DNA from: Mesorhizobium sp.
Lineage (GTDB): Bacteria; Pseudomonadota; Alphaproteobacteria; Rhizobiales; Rhizobiaceae
Assembly (NCBI GenBank): GCA_030698645.1
Contig: JAUYMV010000613.1
Coordinates: 1 to 5,333 of the forward strand
Direction: 5' to 3'
Length of the DNA: 5,333 bases
A model generated the notes under the pieces. It was not told where the DNA came from. It saw only the letters and a program-made list of their open reading frames with translations, and searched no databases. Made by a program: the position numbers and the translations under genes. This document shows, one piece after another, positions 1 to 5,333 of this stretch (within the stretch, counting starts at the first letter, position 1; each line of letters starts with the position of its first letter).

Positions 1-297
1 GGTCGTCGCTTCGGCCGCCGCGATGACCGCGATACGGCAGCCGTAAATCAGGCGGGAGAGCACGTCGCGGCCGAGGTCGTCGGTGCCCAGCCAGTGCGCC
101 GCCGACGGCCCCTGCAGGGACGCGATCAGGTTCTGCTTCAACGGACCGTAGGGCGCGACCAGGTCAGCGAAAACCGCGAGGAAGAGGAGGAGCGCCAAGA
201 CCGAGGCCGCGATCGCCACGATCGCAAACGATCCGCCGACCCACCTGCGTCGGCGGCGCCGAACGGCGATCACGCTGTCGCTGGATCTTGCCGTCAC
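1..297 (-). CDS. ABC importer permease, DppC/OppC type (5' part, runs off left edge)
   Basis: This is the second inner-membrane permease of a peptide/nickel-class ABC importer. With the DppB-type partner it would form the translocation channel. Only the first 99 residues are in the window and the frame is open to base 1. After a short polar start come six consecutive arginines (residues 13-18), then one membrane helix (about 20-45), then HWLGTDDLGRDVLSRLIYG (68-86). That segment is the hallmark N-terminal motif of OppC/DppC permeases. I chose the GTG at 297 because its GTGA overlaps the TGA stop of the upstream permease, a common arrangement for translational coupling. A second in-frame GTG at 273 is possible. 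The EAA loop that contacts the ATPase lies outside the window. The family call is secure; the exact start and the substrate are not. Confidence 0.9.
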   Translation of the reverse strand, partial: MTARSSDSVIAVRRRRRRWVGGSFAIVAIAASVLALLLFLAVFADLVAPYGPLKQNLIASLQGPSAAHWLGTDDLGRDVLSRLIYGCRIAVIAAAEATT

Positions 298-1238
298 GAC
301 GGACGGGCCTTGGGGTTGAGCAGGCCGTAGATCACGTCGGTGGCGAGCTGCACGACGACGACGAGGCCGACCATGACGAGGACGAGCCCCTGGATCATCG
401 GAATGTCCTGCTGGCGCACGGCGCCGATGGCGAGCGTGCCGAGACCGTTGATGGCGAAGACCTGCTCCACGATCAGCGCACCGCCGAGCAGCACGGTGAT
501 CTGAAAGGAGAGGACGGCTACGACCGGCACCATCGCGTTGGTCAGCGCGTGCTTGAGGATGACGCGACGCGACGACAGACCCTGTGCGCGGGCCGCGCGG
601 ATGTAGTCCTGCTGCAGCACTCCGACCATCGCCGAGCGGACCTGGCGCGCGATGGCCGCGCTGGACGAGAGCCCGAGCGCGATCGCCGGCAGGGTCACGC
701 TGCGCAGCCAGTCCCAGGGCGATGCCGAGAGCGGGGTGAAGCCGGTGGCGGGAAACCAGCGCAGGTTGACCGCAAAGAGGGCGACGAGGAGCAGTCCGAA
801 CCAGAAGTTCGGGATGGCCTGGCCGATGGTCGCGCCGACGGTCGCCAGCCGGTCGACCCAGGAACGGGGCCGGAGCGCCGCCGCGATCCCGGCCGCGACC
901 CCGACGAGGATCGCGATCAGCGCCGACACGAGCGTCAGCGAGAGCGTGACGGGCAGCCGCTGCATCACGGCTGCCGTCACGCTGACGCTGTTGAAGAAGG
1001 AAGTGCCCAGGTCTCCCTGCACCGCCCGCCCGAGCCATTGCACGTAGCGGACGGCGATGGGCTGGTTGAGCCCCATGCGCTCGCGCAGCATCTCGTGCTG
1101 TTCCTGCGTGCCCGTGTCCCCGAGGATCAGGTCCACGGGGTCGCTCGGCAGCAGGGACGTAAACGAGAACGTCAGCACCGAGACGATGAACAGCAGGGGC
1201 ACCAGCGCGAGAAGCCGCTGGACGATAAGTCTGAGCAT
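294..1238 (-). CDS. ABC importer permease, DppB/OppB type
   Basis: This is the first inner-membrane permease of the same importer, complete at 314 residues, a normal length for DppB/OppB proteins. It begins with the typical family start MLRLIVQRLLALVPLLF, whose first helix spans about 9-30. A periplasmic segment follows, with GLNQPIAVRYVQWL (56-69) and GDLGTSF (75-81), both standard in this family. Further helices lie near 97-122, 137-158, 179-195, 236-260 and 282-304. The cytoplasmic EAA-type loop starts at DYIRAARAQGLSSRRVILKH (211-230) and continues to NAMVP; it docks on the ATPase. The gene starts 13 bp after the binding-protein stop and overlaps the next permease by 4 bp, so the three genes are very probably one operon. 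I see no strong Shine-Dalgarno sequence before the ATG, so it may depend on translation of the gene upstream. The substrate cannot be told from the permease. Confidence 0.96.
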   Translation of the reverse strand: MLRLIVQRLLALVPLLFIVSVLTFSFTSLLPSDPVDLILGDTGTQEQHEMLRERMGLNQPIAVRYVQWLGRAVQGDLGTSFFNSVSVTAAVMQRLPVTLSLTLVSALIAILVGVAAGIAAALRPRSWVDRLATVGATIGQAIPNFWFGLLLVALFAVNLRWFPATGFTPLSASPWDWLRSVTLPAIALGLSSSAAIARQVRSAMVGVLQQDYIRAARAQGLSSRRVILKHALTNAMVPVVAVLSFQITVLLGGALIVEQVFAINGLGTLAIGAVRQQDIPMIQGLVLVMVGLVVVVQLATDVIYGLLNPKARPS

Positions 1239-1251
1239 GGGGACCCGAACG

Positions 1252-2769
1252 TCAGTCGTTGGCCTTCAAGCCGCGAAGGTTGATCGAATCCTCGCCATAG
1301 CGATAGACCACCGTCGGATTGGTGGCGGTCTTTTCGCTGGCACCGACCAGGATGGGCGCACTTGCCACGAAGATCAGATACGCCTCATCGGCCAGTCGTG
1401 CGGCCATCTTCTTGTAGATCGGCGCCCGCACGTCGATCTCGACCGATTCGACGCCGGCCTTTGCGAGGGAAAGCAATTCCTCGCTCGGCTTGGCCTTGAA
1501 CGGATTGTAGTTGGCGTCCTCGAAGATGTAGCGCAGCGCCAGGAACTTCGGATCGGTGTTGGTGTTCCAGACCAGATTCGTGGCGGGGTAGTTCGTCGTA
1601 CGGCTGACCCGGGCGAGCGTGCCCGGCTCCTGCGGCGCGATGTTCATGGTGATGCCGATCTCCTTGAAGAAGCCGGCCAGCGCCTCGAGGCGGGACTGAT
1701 AGAGCGGGATCGAGGGCATGTCGAAGCTGAACCCGTCCGGGAATTTCGATTGAGCCATCAAGGCGCGAGCCTTGTCGAGATCGTAGGCGTAGACCCCCTC
1801 GAGCCCGGCGTCGTAGCCCCAATGGCCCTCTCCGTAGGGCTGGTAGGAATCGACCGCGAGGCCGAACTGGATGGCCTTGCCGAAAGCCGTGCGGTCGATC
1901 GCGTGCGCCATCGCCTTGCGCACGTTGATGTCGGCGAAGGCCGGAATCACCGTTCCCTCGCGATCCGCGATGATCACGTGGTAGTTCAGGCCGCCCGTGC
2001 CGCGGATGAGCTTGAGACCGGGTGTGCGGTCGATGATCGCCGACTGGGGATTGGCAAGCCAGTTGCCCGCATCGATCTGGCCCGTCTTCAAGGCGTTCAG
2101 CCGCGCGGTATCGTCCGGAATCTCCCAGACCTCGTAGCGGGCGAGACCGATCTTGTCCTTGTCCCAATAGGTCGGGTTCGGCGTGTAGACCTGCACCTCG
2201 CCCTCGCGCGACGCTTCCTTGCTGTGGACATAGGGGCCGGTGCCGACGGGATTGCGGTCGAGCGCGGGGTCGGCCATCGCCCCCGGCGCGATCATCATGC
2301 CGCCCGTGTAGCACAGGGTGTCGATGATCGCCGGATCGAACTCCTTAAGCATGATCTTCAACGTGAATTCGTCGGCGGCGGACGCGCTTGCCACCGTCTT
2401 CAGGCCCTCGACGATGCCGAGTTCGACGCCGCGGTTGATGTTCTTCGCCGCCGCTTCGGCATTGAAGGCTTCGCCGTTTGAGAAGCTGACGCCCTGGCGC
2501 AGAGTGATCGTGACGTCGAGCCCGTTGACCTTGTAGTCGGTCGCGAGCAGGGGCAGGTTCTCACCGTTCGGCCCCTTCTCGAAGAGGGATTCGTAGGCCG
2601 GGCGAAGGAAGGGGATGCCGCTGCCGCTCTGCTTCTGCGGGTCCATGGTGATGAGCTTCACCTGTTCGGCATATTTGAATACTCCCGGCTCCTGTGCCGA
2701 CGCCGGAGTTCCAGCGAGCCCCAGCGCCATGGCGGCCAAAAGCGCTGAACCAGTGATCCATTTCTTCAT
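1252..2769 (-). CDS. Periplasmic solute-binding protein, family 5 (peptide/opine/nickel ABC importer)
   Basis: This is the extracytoplasmic receptor that captures the substrate and delivers it to the two permeases. From the ATG at 2769 it has 505 residues, usual for the DppA/OppA/NikA class. That start is chosen because GGAGG sits 6 nt upstream and because it opens a clean signal peptide: MKK, a hydrophobic stretch, then ASA before Q26, so cleavage after residue 25. There is no lipobox cysteine, so the mature protein should be free in the periplasm. An in-frame ATG at 2814 would only add a polar extension. Family 5 features are LRQGVSFSNGEAFNAE (90-105), VGTGPY (175-180), NPTYW (198-202) and VRKAMAHAIDR (283-293). 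The segment WNTNTDP (401-407) aligns with the DppA region WTGDNGDP but is one residue shorter and has no aspartate before the final DP. It is the first gene of the operon and diverges from a GntR-type regulator. The ligand is unknown: peptide, opine, glutathione-like and sugar ligands all occur in this family. Confidence 0.96.
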   Translation of the reverse strand: MKKWITGSALLAAMALGLAGTPASAQEPGVFKYAEQVKLITMDPQKQSGSGIPFLRPAYESLFEKGPNGENLPLLATDYKVNGLDVTITLRQGVSFSNGEAFNAEAAAKNINRGVELGIVEGLKTVASASAADEFTLKIMLKEFDPAIIDTLCYTGGMMIAPGAMADPALDRNPVGTGPYVHSKEASREGEVQVYTPNPTYWDKDKIGLARYEVWEIPDDTARLNALKTGQIDAGNWLANPQSAIIDRTPGLKLIRGTGGLNYHVIIADREGTVIPAFADINVRKAMAHAIDRTAFGKAIQFGLAVDSYQPYGEGHWGYDAGLEGVYAYDLDKARALMAQSKFPDGFSFDMPSIPLYQSRLEALAGFFKEIGITMNIAPQEPGTLARVSRTTNYPATNLVWNTNTDPKFLALRYIFEDANYNPFKAKPSEELLSLAKAGVESVEIDVRAPIYKKMAARLADEAYLIFVASAPILVGASEKTATNPTVVYRYGEDSINLRGLKAND

Positions 2770-2775
2770 CTCGGT

Positions 2776-2780
2776 CCTCC
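2776..2780 (-). promoter_or_regulatory. Ribosome binding site that decides the binding-protein start
   Basis: On the minus strand GGAGG is followed by six bases (ACCGAG) and then ATG at 2769. This near-ideal Shine-Dalgarno sequence and spacing, together with the signal peptide that begins at that ATG, favours this start over the in-frame ATG 45 bp upstream. Confidence 0.85.
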
Positions 2781-2832
2781 CAACCTGATTTGATGGCGCC
2801 ATGGCAGCCGGCACCGAAGCTTGAATCCTCCA

Positions 2833-2856
2833 ACAATCGAAGGATATCTCGATTGT
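2833..2856. promoter_or_regulatory. Inverted repeat, candidate regulator operator
   Basis: ACAATCGA (2833-2840) is matched by its exact reverse complement TCGATTGT (2849-2856) across an 8-nt spacer, giving a 24-bp element centred at 2844.5. It lies 64-87 nt upstream of the binding-protein start codon and about 140 nt upstream of the regulator start. Dimeric GntR-family regulators bind two-fold symmetric sites, and this is the best such site between the two divergent genes. Calling it the operator is inference. The spacer is longer than in commonly described HutC-type operators, which are compact palindromes. Confidence 0.45.
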
Positions 2857-2866
2857 GACTTAATGA

Positions 2867-2882
2867 TAGCACTTTAGCACTA
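2867..2882. repeat. Tandem 8-mer TAGCACTT/TAGCACTA
   Basis: Two adjacent copies of an 8-base unit, TAGCACTT and TAGCACTA, differ only in the last base. They sit in the AT-rich core of the divergent control region, 11 bp to the right of the inverted repeat. ATTGTGA also occurs twice nearby, at 2852-2858 and 2882-2888, a 30-bp distance or close to three helical turns. These may be protein-binding sites, but chance repeats in a short AT-rich segment are possible. Confidence 0.35.
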
Positions 2883-2982
2883 TTGTGATATGCGTCCAGT
2901 GCGTATTTCGGCGTTGGAACGATGCCTGCGGGCATTGCCAGTTTCGGCCGGCATGCCATAACGACACGCGCGACATGTGCTG

Positions 2983-2988
2983 AAAGGA
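2983..2988 (+). promoter_or_regulatory. Probable ribosome binding site of the GntR-type regulator
   Basis: AAAGGA lies 9 nt before an in-frame TTG at 2998. The other candidate, GTG at 2977, has no purine-rich sequence at a suitable distance upstream. This points to TTG 2998 as the start. The evidence is moderate, because TTG starts are uncommon. Confidence 0.5.
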
Positions 2989-2997
2989 TGCCCGAGA

Positions 2998-3786
2998 TTG
3001 CTGACCGCCCCCGAACACAAACAGCCGTTGCGGGAAGACGGGACGCCTTATTACGTGCAGCTTGCCGCGATCATCCGCCGTCGTATCGCGGACGAAACGT
3101 GGAACGTCGGTGATCGCCTGCCGACGCTGAAGCATCTCGTCGCCACGTTCGGCGTGTCGCCGATGACGGTGCGCCACGCGCTTTCGGGCCTGGAGAAGGA
3201 AGGACTGATCAGCGCGGAGCGCGGTCGGGGGACGTTCGTCACCGCAAAACCGGACACGGCGGTGCCTGTGCCCTACGGCCTGATCCGTTCGCCCTCCAAC
3301 CGGGGCGCTGCGCTCAGCTTCCGGGTGCTCGAAACGCGCCCCGCAACGGCGGAGCTTCGCATCCTGTCCGAGGAAGGCAAGTCGGCGGGTCCCTATCGCT
3401 ACATGAAGCGGATTTTCGAGCGCGCGGGTCGACCATTCATCGCTGGGGAATACCTCGTGGCCGACAGGGTCTACGAGATGATCCCCGAGCGCTACTGGGC
3501 GACCGAACTCATCAGCAACCTGCTTTACGACGCGAAGGACGTCGGGCTTGCGCGGGTTCGCCAGACGTTGCGTGTCGTGTCCGCCATGCCGCAGGAGGCG
3601 GCCGAACTCGACATCCAGGTGAATGAGCCGGTCATGCGCGTGCGGCGCATCTTTCTCAACCCGAGGGGAGAAGTCATCTGCCTGGCGCAGCTGGTCTATC
3701 GGACCGACGGCGTCGTCTTCGACATCAACATCGACCTCGACGATCGCAACCGCCTGCTGGAGCTTGGCGGCATCCCTGAATCCTGA
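2998..3786 (+). CDS. GntR-family transcriptional regulator, HutC subfamily (UTRA domain)
   Basis: This is a DNA-binding repressor or activator that responds to a small ligand. From TTG 2998 it has 262 residues; from the alternative GTG 2977 it has 269. Both fit the usual HutC-type length of about 230-270. Using the shorter form, the winged helix-turn-helix covers about 16-83. It opens with PYYVQLAAIIRRRI and has the recognition region VSPMTVRHALSGLEKEGLI (53-71) and the wing ERGRGTFV (74-81). Residues from about 106 to 248 match the UTRA ligand-binding fold. There RPFIAGEYLV follows the first strand pair, and EPVMRVRRIFLNPRGEVICL with a later YRTDG is the conserved C-terminal portion. HutC-type UTRA domains bind ligands such as urocanate or sugar phosphates in characterised members; the ligand here is unknown. 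The gene is divergent from the ABC importer, so local control of that operon and of itself is likely but inferred. It converges with the TRAP gene. Confidence 0.93.
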   Translation: MLTAPEHKQPLREDGTPYYVQLAAIIRRRIADETWNVGDRLPTLKHLVATFGVSPMTVRHALSGLEKEGLISAERGRGTFVTAKPDTAVPVPYGLIRSPSNRGAALSFRVLETRPATAELRILSEEGKSAGPYRYMKRIFERAGRPFIAGEYLVADRVYEMIPERYWATELISNLLYDAKDVGLARVRQTLRVVSAMPQEAAELDIQVNEPVMRVRRIFLNPRGEVICLAQLVYRTDGVVFDINIDLDDRNRLLELGGIPES

Positions 3787-3829
3787 CCCCGATAGGCGAG
3801 GCGGGTGCGTCATCGTCTGGCCCATCTCG

Positions 3830-5333
3830 TCACATCAGCGACGGCAGGAAGAGCACGATCTGCGGAAACACCGTGATCAGACCGACCAGCGCCAGGAAGG
3901 CGAACCAGAACGGGAAGATGCCGCGGAAGATTTCGTACATCGTCACGTCCTTCGTCAGCGAGGCGATGGCGAAGACGTTGACGCCGATGGGCGGCGTCAC
4001 CACGCCGAGCTCGACCATGATGACGCAGATGACGCCGAACCAGATCGGATCGAAGCCGGCGTTCATCGCCAGGGGGAAGAACAGCGGCACGGTCAGGACC
4101 AGCGCGGGAAGCGCGTTCATGAACATGCCGATGACCACGTAGAAGGCGACGATCGCCGCGAGAAGCTGGTACTTTCCCAACTGGAACCCGGCGATCAGGT
4201 CGGCCAGCTGGCCAGTCAGGCCGCTGATCGCGATGAAGCGGCTGAACACGGTCGCGAACATGAAGATGATGATGATCGCGGTGGACAGCCTCAGCGTGTG
4301 CTCTATCGACTGCCAGAGCGACGCGGCCGTCAGCCGTCCGGTGACGGCCGCGATGGCAAAGGCGCCGGCGACGCCGAGCCCTCCCGCCTCGTTTGGCGTC
4401 ACCATGCCGCCGTACAAGCCGCCAAGCACGAGCAAGATCAGCACGAGGATTGGCCATGTCTCGGCGCTCGCCGAGAAGCGTTCGCTCCAGCTGCTCCTTT
4501 CGCCGCGTGGCGCGAGCGACGGGTTGATCATCGCGCGGATCGTGATCATCGCGATGAGGATACCGGCGAAGAGGATGCCCGGCAGGATGCCGGCCACGAA
4601 CAGCTTGCCGATCGAAACTTCGGTGATCATGCCGTAGACGATGAAGGCGATCGAGGGCGGGATCATCACACCGATGGTGGCGGCGCAGGCGATCGAGGCG
4701 GCCGCGAGCTTCATGTCATAGCCGTAGGCTCGCATCTGGGGCAGTGCGATCGTTCCCATGCTGTAGACGCCTGACAATGTGTCGCCGACGATGGACGAAA
4801 GGCCGGCGCAGGCGACGGTGCTGGCAGAGGCGAGGCCGCCCGGCAGGTGGCCGATCCATTTGTAAGCCGCCCGATAGAGGCTCTCGGCAAAGCCGCATGC
4901 CACCACGATCAGTCCCATCCAGGTGAACAGCGGGACCGCGCTCCAGGTCTGGTCGCTCACCACGTCGAGCGTCGTCGATCCGAGGCTGGTGAGGCTGGCC
5001 CCCGGGCTGACCAACAGGCTGATGCCGAGCACCGCGCTGATTGCCATCGCGGCGGCGATGTGGACGCCGAGGAAGATCAGCACGAAGCAGAGCGCGATGC
5101 ACGCCACGCCCCGCATCTCGCGCGGCAGGTCGAACGGCAAGTCGGCTGGCCGCAAGGCGAAGTAGACGATGGCAACGGCAACGAACGCCCATATGGCGAA
5201 GATGGCATAGGATCGCATGTCCCTGGTCTCGGCGACCGTTCCCAGTTCGGAGACTAGGTTGACGAGCAAAGCGACCGCGAACAGCGCCATGAACAGCGCG
5301 GCGACCGCGGCGAACGGCCATTCGGGAATTCCC
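3830..5333 (-). CDS. TRAP transporter membrane protein, DctM domain with preceding DctQ-like helices (probable DctQM fusion, 5' end outside)
   Basis: This is the membrane part of a tripartite ATP-independent periplasmic transporter, which uses ion gradients (normally sodium) to import organic acids or similar solutes delivered by a DctP-type binding protein. The frame is open to the right edge, giving 500 residues in view. The DctM domain runs from about residue 73 (base 5116) to the stop, some 428 residues, the usual full length. Family marks are IPPS (224-227) in a hairpin followed by YG and by SIGKLFVAGILPG, then TPNEA (312-316) and TPPIG (446-450). Before it come a helix at about 6-26 and another at about 41-61. 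This fits the last DctQ helix and the linking helix seen in fused QM proteins such as SiaQM. An ATG at 5290 lies inside the first helix and is an unlikely start. The gene converges on the regulator, so its promoter lies outside the window. The substrate is unknown. Confidence 0.93.
   Translation of the reverse strand, partial: GIPEWPFAAVAALFMALFAVALLVNLVSELGTVAETRDMRSYAIFAIWAFVAVAIVYFALRPADLPFDLPREMRGVACIALCFVLIFLGVHIAAAMAISAVLGISLLVSPGASLTSLGSTTLDVVSDQTWSAVPLFTWMGLIVVACGFAESLYRAAYKWIGHLPGGLASASTVACAGLSSIVGDTLSGVYSMGTIALPQMRAYGYDMKLAAASIACAATIGVMIPPSIAFIVYGMITEVSIGKLFVAGILPGILFAGILIAMITIRAMINPSLAPRGERSSWSERFSASAETWPILVLILLVLGGLYGGMVTPNEAGGLGVAGAFAIAAVTGRLTAASLWQSIEHTLRLSTAIIIIFMFATVFSRFIAISGLTGQLADLIAGFQLGKYQLLAAIVAFYVVIGMFMNALPALVLTVPLFFPLAMNAGFDPIWFGVICVIMVELGVVTPPIGVNVFAIASLTKDVTMYEIFRGIFPFWFAFLALVGLITVFPQIVLFLPSLM

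Larger units (their letters stand above)
2770..2997. promoter_or_regulatory. Divergent intergenic control region between ABC operon and GntR-type regulator
   Basis: This stretch must hold the promoters for the leftward importer operon and the rightward regulator. Bases 2831-2890 contain 21 G+C in 60 (35%), far below the GC-rich genes around them, as expected for a promoter/operator segment. The only fair -10 match I see is TATCAT on the minus strand (2868-2863). It has no good -35 partner at 16-18 bp, so I do not call a promoter. If it were used, transcription would begin near 2856, at the edge of the inverted repeat listed separately. No convincing sigma70-type pair was found for the regulator. 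Several overlapping open frames here look like chance. Confidence 0.6.

Noticed and set aside
346..378. GACGAC-type triplet repeat
   Set aside because: It lies inside the DppB-type permease, where the minus strand encodes a run of valines in a membrane helix, so codon use explains it.
288..1283. Long plus-strand open frame (331 codons) rich in Asp, His, Glu and Arg
   Set aside because: It is antisense to the DppB-type permease. Its D/H/E/R-rich repetitive composition is what the complement of hydrophobic helix codons gives in GC-rich DNA. It has no recognisable domain.
1057..2481. Long plus-strand open frame (474 codons) opposite the binding-protein gene
   Set aside because: The opposite strand carries a clear family 5 binding protein with signal peptide, ribosome site and family motifs. 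This frame resembles nothing known and begins inside the permease gene.
2770..2814. Longer binding-protein start at the ATG at 2814
   Set aside because: It would place 15 polar residues before the signal peptide and ignore the strong GGAGG site located for the ATG at 2769.
2922..3113. Small plus-strand frame (63 codons) beginning upstream of the regulator
   Set aside because: It has no good ribosome site, its composition is low-complexity and Arg/Ala rich, and most of it overlaps the regulator in another frame.
2860..3825. Minus-strand open frame (321 codons) opposite the regulator
   Set aside because: It is fully antisense to the GntR/UTRA gene, which has all its domain motifs, and its own translation shows no family features.
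3787..3829. Possible bidirectional terminator between the convergent regulator and TRAP genes
   Set aside because: Only a 4-bp CGAG/CTCG pairing with a 25-nt loop and no U-tract could be found, so no intrinsic terminator is supported.
3623..4774. Plus-strand open frame overlapping the regulator end and the TRAP gene
   Set aside because: It begins in another frame inside the regulator and then runs antisense to the TRAP gene, giving a strongly charged D/E/H/R/Q composition typical of an antisense shadow.

Overview
The window looks like chromosomal DNA from a GC-rich Gram-negative bacterium, most likely an alphaproteobacterium. That placement is inferred from the GC-rich coding sequence, the periplasmic (non-lipoprotein) solute-binding protein, and the pairing of a peptide-type ABC importer with a TRAP transporter. 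No rRNA, tRNA, insertion sequence, CRISPR array or phage gene is visible, and coding fills almost the whole window.

Left part (1-2769, minus strand): three genes of a peptide/opine/nickel-class ABC importer, read right to left. They are a secreted family 5 solute-binding protein, a DppB-type permease 13 bp downstream, and a DppC-type permease whose GTG start overlaps the DppB stop. The DppC gene runs off the left edge. The one or two ATPase genes such an importer needs would lie beyond that edge.

Middle (2770-3786): an intergenic region of about 230 bp separates the binding-protein gene from a divergently transcribed GntR/HutC-type regulator. Its central part is AT-rich (21 G+C in 60 bases at 2831-2890). 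It holds a perfect 8-bp inverted repeat with an 8-nt spacer, a tandem 8-mer and a small cluster of ATGCC/GGCAT half-sites. The simplest reading is that the regulator senses a metabolite linked to the imported substrate and controls the ABC operon, itself, or both from this region.

Right part (3830-5333, minus strand): the 3' end of a TRAP transporter membrane gene, convergent with the regulator and 43 bp from it. A complete DctM-type domain is preceded in frame by two more hydrophobic helices, and no stop or convincing start appears before the window edge. This fits a fused DctQ-DctM protein. Its DctP-type binding protein is not in the window.

The region is therefore a solute-uptake locus with two mechanistically different high-affinity importers around one local regulator. 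The substrate cannot be read from the sequence. The binding protein seems to lack the aspartate that holds the peptide amino group in DppA, which argues mildly against a plain dipeptide. I found no clear sign of a wholly new biological system. The items most worth a second look are the candidate operator, the fused TRAP subunit and the binding-site differences.
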